Both the position numbers and the translations under genes were made by a program. Below the pieces are notes generated by a model. That model saw only the letters and a list, made by a program, of their open reading frames with translations. It was not told where the DNA came from and did no database searches. From NCBI GenBank assembly GCA_002104945.1, contig MCFH01000046.1:372001-436000 (forward strand): 64,000 nt of DNA, in the 5' to 3' direction. Origin of the DNA: Piromyces finnis (Eukaryota; Neocallimastigomycota; Neocallimastigomycetes; Neocallimastigales; Neocallimastigaceae). Shown here piece after piece: positions 59,557-64,000 of this stretch (the stretch's first letter is position 1; each line of letters opens with the position of its first letter).

Positions 59557-60890
59557 AGAGAACAAGAAGATAATTAAAAGCTGAATTTAAATAGTTTAAA
59601 TAAATACTTATTTTATAATATAAAATATTAATGATATATATATACATATTTTCTTTTCTAGTTTTATTTTTAAATAAAAGTTTATATATAAATTTCTTTA
59701 TCTCGATAAATGATAATATATATTAATATAAAATTATTGTTAGCAAGTAACATAACAAATAAGAAAGAAAGAAAATATTAAAACAATTCTATTTAAATTA
59801 ATGACTTTATTAATATTATTTACTTTCATATTAAATTTATGTTCTTTTTTTAAATATATATATTACAAGTATTTATAATGAAAAAAAAAAAAAAAAAAAA
59901 AAAAGACATTTGATATATTTTCATTTTCTAAGCATAATCAAAATTATTTAAAATACATTATATATATATTAAAATATAAGCAGTTATATAATTTTAATAA
60001 TAAAAAATATAATTAATATAACACATTTAAATTTTTGTTTTTTATTTTATTTATTCTTCATTAATAGCTAAATAATAAAGCTTTAAGATTATATAAATTA
60101 TAAATTATATAAACAATTAAATAATATTAAAAAAAATAAATAAATAATAATAATAATAATAATAATAGAATAGTAAAAACAGAAAGGAATTAAAATTATT
60201 TAAAAAAAAAATAAAATAAAAGTAAATAATATAAAGGGGGATTTATAAATATTTAAACAATCGTAAAAACAAATAAAGAATCAAATATAAAAATTAAATA
60301 GATTTTCTATTTTACTTAAAAAGCATTATTAATATATATTGAAATGTTGAAATATTGAGTATTAATTTACTTTGTTTTAATTTTCATTTTACAAAGAAAA
60401 AAAGAAAAAAATAAAAAAGTATATTTACAATTTTACGAACAAAATAAAAATTAAAGTTTATTATAATATAATCTTAATAGTCAATTTTAATAATTAAAAT
60501 ATACTTTTGTGAAAACAATCCATGTATAGCAAATTATTTTTTCATACATTATTTTATATTTATATTTAAACTAATTTTTTTTATTTAAAATAAAATATTT
60601 GTGAAATGAAATTCTTTTCCATAGGTTATTATTTTTTATTGTTAATCCTCATAATCTAACCCGTATTATTAGATGTAGATGTATTATATTACTTTGTGTA
60701 ATTATTATTTTATAATTTTTATCCATTTTTTTTATTATCACAAAATTATGAAAGCAAAATAATGTTTTAATTAAAAAATAAAATAAAACTAAATGAATAA
60801 TACAATATACTAAAGTTGTATATTATTATAAAATAAATAGCAATAATATATAAAACATTATATAAATAATTAATAATAATAATAAAAAAA
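59557..60890. other. Intergenic region between LSM14 and IML1
   Basis: 3' flank of LSM14 and promoter of IML1. AT-rich with an A-run (59881-59904) and a short AAT array (about 60147-60167). No coding stretch or RNA gene is recognised. Confidence 0.6.
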
Positions 60891-63800
60891 ATGCAAGTAA
60901 GTAATAGTAAAAAAGAAAAAGCTCAAAATTTTCTTGAAGTTTCTTCAGGATTAATATCAAATTCCAAGATGAAACCAAATTCAAAAAAATTATATAACTT
61001 ATATGTGCATGATGAACGTTTCTCAAAACAAGATGTTGTAATAAATCAAGAACATTTTCCAAATATTAATTCAGGTGATTTATTAGAAATTTTCCATCCA
61101 GAATCAACTGGTCCTTCTAATAATAATAATAATAATAATAATAATTGGAATAATCATAGCAATTCAAATTCAAAATATATTAATAATAATCAAAAAAATA
61201 AGCATGCAATTGCAGAATTAATACATTCTTTGCCAATTGATTGCAGAAGATTAATAATTCAAGTTATTAATATTGATAAAGATATAAGCATTAGACAGCC
61301 TCAATTACAAGTAATTTTATTTTTATTCATTATAAGAAAATAAGAAAATATATTAATCCTTATTTCATTTTAACTAACTTTATTTGAATTATAAAATGTA
61401 ATAATTTAAATAAAATAAAAAGATTTCAGTAGCAAATCATATTGCTTCATTATTTGAATTACAAGCAAGAACAGATGTTGTAGTTAGAAAAGTAAAAATC
61501 TTAATATATAAATAAAATATTAATGTTTAATGGAATTTATATTTTGTCCCAATTTGATATCAATGTATTAATATTTAAATCTTCAAAAGATAGATTTTTC
61601 TGAAGTGACAGCAGATTATATTGAAGTTACATTTAGGGATCAATATATAAGTCGAGGTGATATGTGGAGGTTTAAATTAGCTTTAGAAGGTACTTGTGTT
61701 TATGTAGGGAAAAATATTTCATATGCTGGTTTATTAAGAGCGCAAGTTAAAAAAATTCTTGTAAATGGTAGAAAGGTAATATAATTCATAATAATTAAAA
61801 TTAATGTAATTACTAATTTTTTTTAGATTTATTAAAATAAAAAAAAAAAAAAACTAAAGGAATAAATCAATTTTTTATAATGTTTTATCATTATATTATA
61901 TTTTTAGGTTGCATGTGGATATATTACAAATTCAACAAAAACTATTTTTAGATCTGAATCATCTAAATTCTTTATGTTTATACAAATGAGTAAAGAAATG
62001 TGGGATTTTGATGAAGATGGTGAGCTTTTTTATGAAAAAACATTAACTGGTTTCTTTCCAACATTATTTCAAAAATGGACAGAAAGTAATACTAATCATA
62101 CCATTTCAATTATTCTTTTTTCAAGAATTTTCTATAATCATATTAATGATGTTCCTGAAAATGATAATGCAATATTATATGATTCAAATGATCGTCCTTA
62201 TAAAGACTTTTATAGAGTTGTTATTGATTTTGAAACAAGAACTGATTGGTCTTCAATGCTTACTATCCTTAAACGCGAATTTGTTAAATTTCAAAAAGAT
62301 ATCTTACAAAGATCAGAAAATGGATCCATGATTTTATCTGGTAATAATTCGCCAGCCTGTGAAGGAAATGTGTTAGAAGCAATTAATCTTGCTCTTAATC
62401 CATTTGATAAACATCATATGGATAGAAGTATTTTAAGAACAGGATTATCTATTGTTGTAGTTACTCCTGGAACAGGTATTTTTGAAGTAGATAAAAAACT
62501 TCTAAGATTGACTACTCAAAGAATGATTGATAATGGTATTAGTCTTGATCTCGTTTGTTTATCAAGACCACCATTATATCTTGTCCCATTAATGAAATAT
62601 TTTTCAAAAGAATTATCTGTAAGTACTAATCAACAAGAAAGTGTTGATAATTCTTTATCTTCCTTTAATGAAAAGAAAACTCATAAAAATGAATCTTTTG
62701 AAAAGCCAGGTGAATCATCAGAGAAAAAAATAGATGTATGGGATCCTCTTTATTTTGATGATCCAGATAATGATAATCCTGATCATATATTTTATGCAAT
62801 TCCATATTGGATAGACTGTAGCTTTTGGAACAACAATCAAAATTCAGAAAATAAAAACAGTAATTGTAACCTAAAATATTCAAATAGTAAAAATGAATTT
62901 TTACTTCGTTGTAAAATGTATGATATTCAAATGATGGGTATTACAGAGCAAGCAGGTTCATCCATCTTGATTCCGTATCTTGAATCTAATACTTCTGAGA
63001 AAATTAATTCAACAATTGAACCAGATCAAAGTTCCGTTGATTATGATCGTTATGATGAAGGTCTATTCCATTATGATCAAAAAATCCATTCTAGAACTAG
63101 ATTTAATGCTAGAATTGTTACTTCAAGTCATAATATTACACCAGATAATACTTATTCAGTAACTAATCAAATTAAAGTCTCAGACTCTAGTCGCAGTATT
63201 GATATTCGTGAAGAAAATCCTCTTATATCTCAAAGAAATAAAATATTAAAAGATAATGCCTCAGCTACATCTTCAGTAGTATCTAGACGTAATGATATTC
63301 GTCATTCTAATGATATTAGATTATATACAGATAATAATCTAAGATTAGAACCTATAAGAATGACAGCATCAATAAAAATAAATAATTCTAATTCATCAAA
63401 TTATATTAATAATGAAATTAATGTAGCATCTAGTTATGGAGCCAATAGCATGTTTCATAATTCCCACATAAAAAATAAATTGGAATTACAAAGAAATGAA
63501 GTTTCAATAAATTCTACAAATAATGGCATGTCTAATATCATGAATACTAAATCATTAAGAAAGAATATTAACGATCGTGAAAAACCAAAATCATATACAA
63601 GCAACATAAATATTGATATTGATCATTCAAAATCATCTGATGTAGATAATTCAAATGGAGAAGGAAATAGTATAAATACAGATAATTCAAAAAATATTCA
63701 AGTGGCACCAATATGTATAAAGCATTCTTCTCGTTATAATAATTATACTGGAAGTTATAGAGATGCTGATAATCGTAATAGTATTTCAGAATCAATAAAA

Positions 63801-64000
63801 TTTTGTTCATCCCAAAATGATCTTTCCAAACATATTGTTAAAGTATCCCCAGGAAAACCAGGAACCATTAGGCATATTAAACAAAACTATATCAATCCAT
63901 GTAATCCTACAAAAAATAAAATGAGACTTAGTTCGCATATATGTCGTTGGCATCATGTATTCCCAAAATCAATGGAACCAACTTCAAATAAAGCAACAAT
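60891..64000 (+). CDS. IML1: IML1/DEPDC5, GATOR1/SEACIT subunit (5' part)
   Basis: Runs off the window; 922 codons are visible. Exons: 60891-61310, 61423-61491, 61590-61775, 61908 to beyond 64000. In yeast and animals this subunit is the GAP for Rag/Gtr GTPases that restrains TORC1 at the vacuole/lysosome. Matching blocks: YNLYVHDERFSKQDVVIN and FPNINSGDLLEIFHP (N-terminal domain), VTFRDQYISRGDMWRFK, VACGYITNSTKTIFRS, FIQMSKEMWDFDEDGELFYE, and LFSRIFY. Further on are VVVTPGTGIFEVDKKL, MIDNGISLDLVCLSRPPLY, VDYDRYDEGLF and CRWHHVFP at the window edge. An Asn run (about residues 80-89) interrupts the N-terminal domain, and long Ser/Asn-rich linkers follow residue 570. The DEP domain expected further C-terminal is outside the window. 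The start is the first ATG, after an A-rich leader. Confidence 0.92.

Overview
The window is extremely AT-rich. Intergenic DNA and introns are close to pure A and T, and exons are only moderately less so. It carries twelve protein-coding genes, almost all cut by short introns (mostly about 70-150 bases) with GTA-type donors and AG acceptors. Asparagine runs, AAT and AAAT microsatellites and long poly-A/poly-T tracts are frequent. Two features point to a fungus: a protein O-mannosyltransferase and small secreted LysM proteins. High intron density (11 exons in the mannosyltransferase gene, about 35 in the DOCK gene) combined with this base composition best fits an early-diverging, AT-rich fungus such as an anaerobic gut fungus (Neocallimastigomycota). 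The taxon is an inference.

Layout. Positions 1-2819 are non-coding. Four genes follow on the minus strand: a giant inner-ring nucleoporin (NUP192/NUP205 type, 2820-10814), a single-pass membrane protein with a C-terminal SH3 domain (11807-14245), a phosducin-like chaperone cofactor (17115-18420) and an AMPK/MARK-related protein kinase (19041-23214). After a large microsatellite block, three genes lie on the plus strand: two paralogous secreted LysM-like proteins (26038-26851 and 29257-29928) and a PLD-type phosphatidylglycerophosphate synthase (32425-34988). A protein O-mannosyltransferase (36233-39412) is on the minus strand, then a DOCK-family guanine nucleotide exchange factor on the plus strand (43080-53264). 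A J-domain protein (54257-55307) is on the minus strand. An LSM14/Scd6 mRNP protein (57544-59556) and the 5' part of IML1/DEPDC5 (60891 to beyond the window end) are on the plus strand.

I built the spliced models by hand from splice signals, frame continuity and family resemblance. For eleven of the twelve genes the exon lengths join in one open frame (for IML1, up to the window edge). The exception is one junction near 44.0-44.25 kb in the DOCK gene, which I could not resolve.

The genes do not form a pathway cluster; they are mostly conserved housekeeping and signalling genes. The locus-specific part is the LysM pair, which is bracketed by composite AAT-type microsatellites. I found no rRNA, tRNA, CRISPR array or transposon coding sequence, and no convincing new multi-gene system. 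The more unusual signals are the LysM repeat/intron architecture, 3' splice sites directly preceded by long poly-A, very small exons over conserved motifs, and the simple-repeat coding tract in the kinase.
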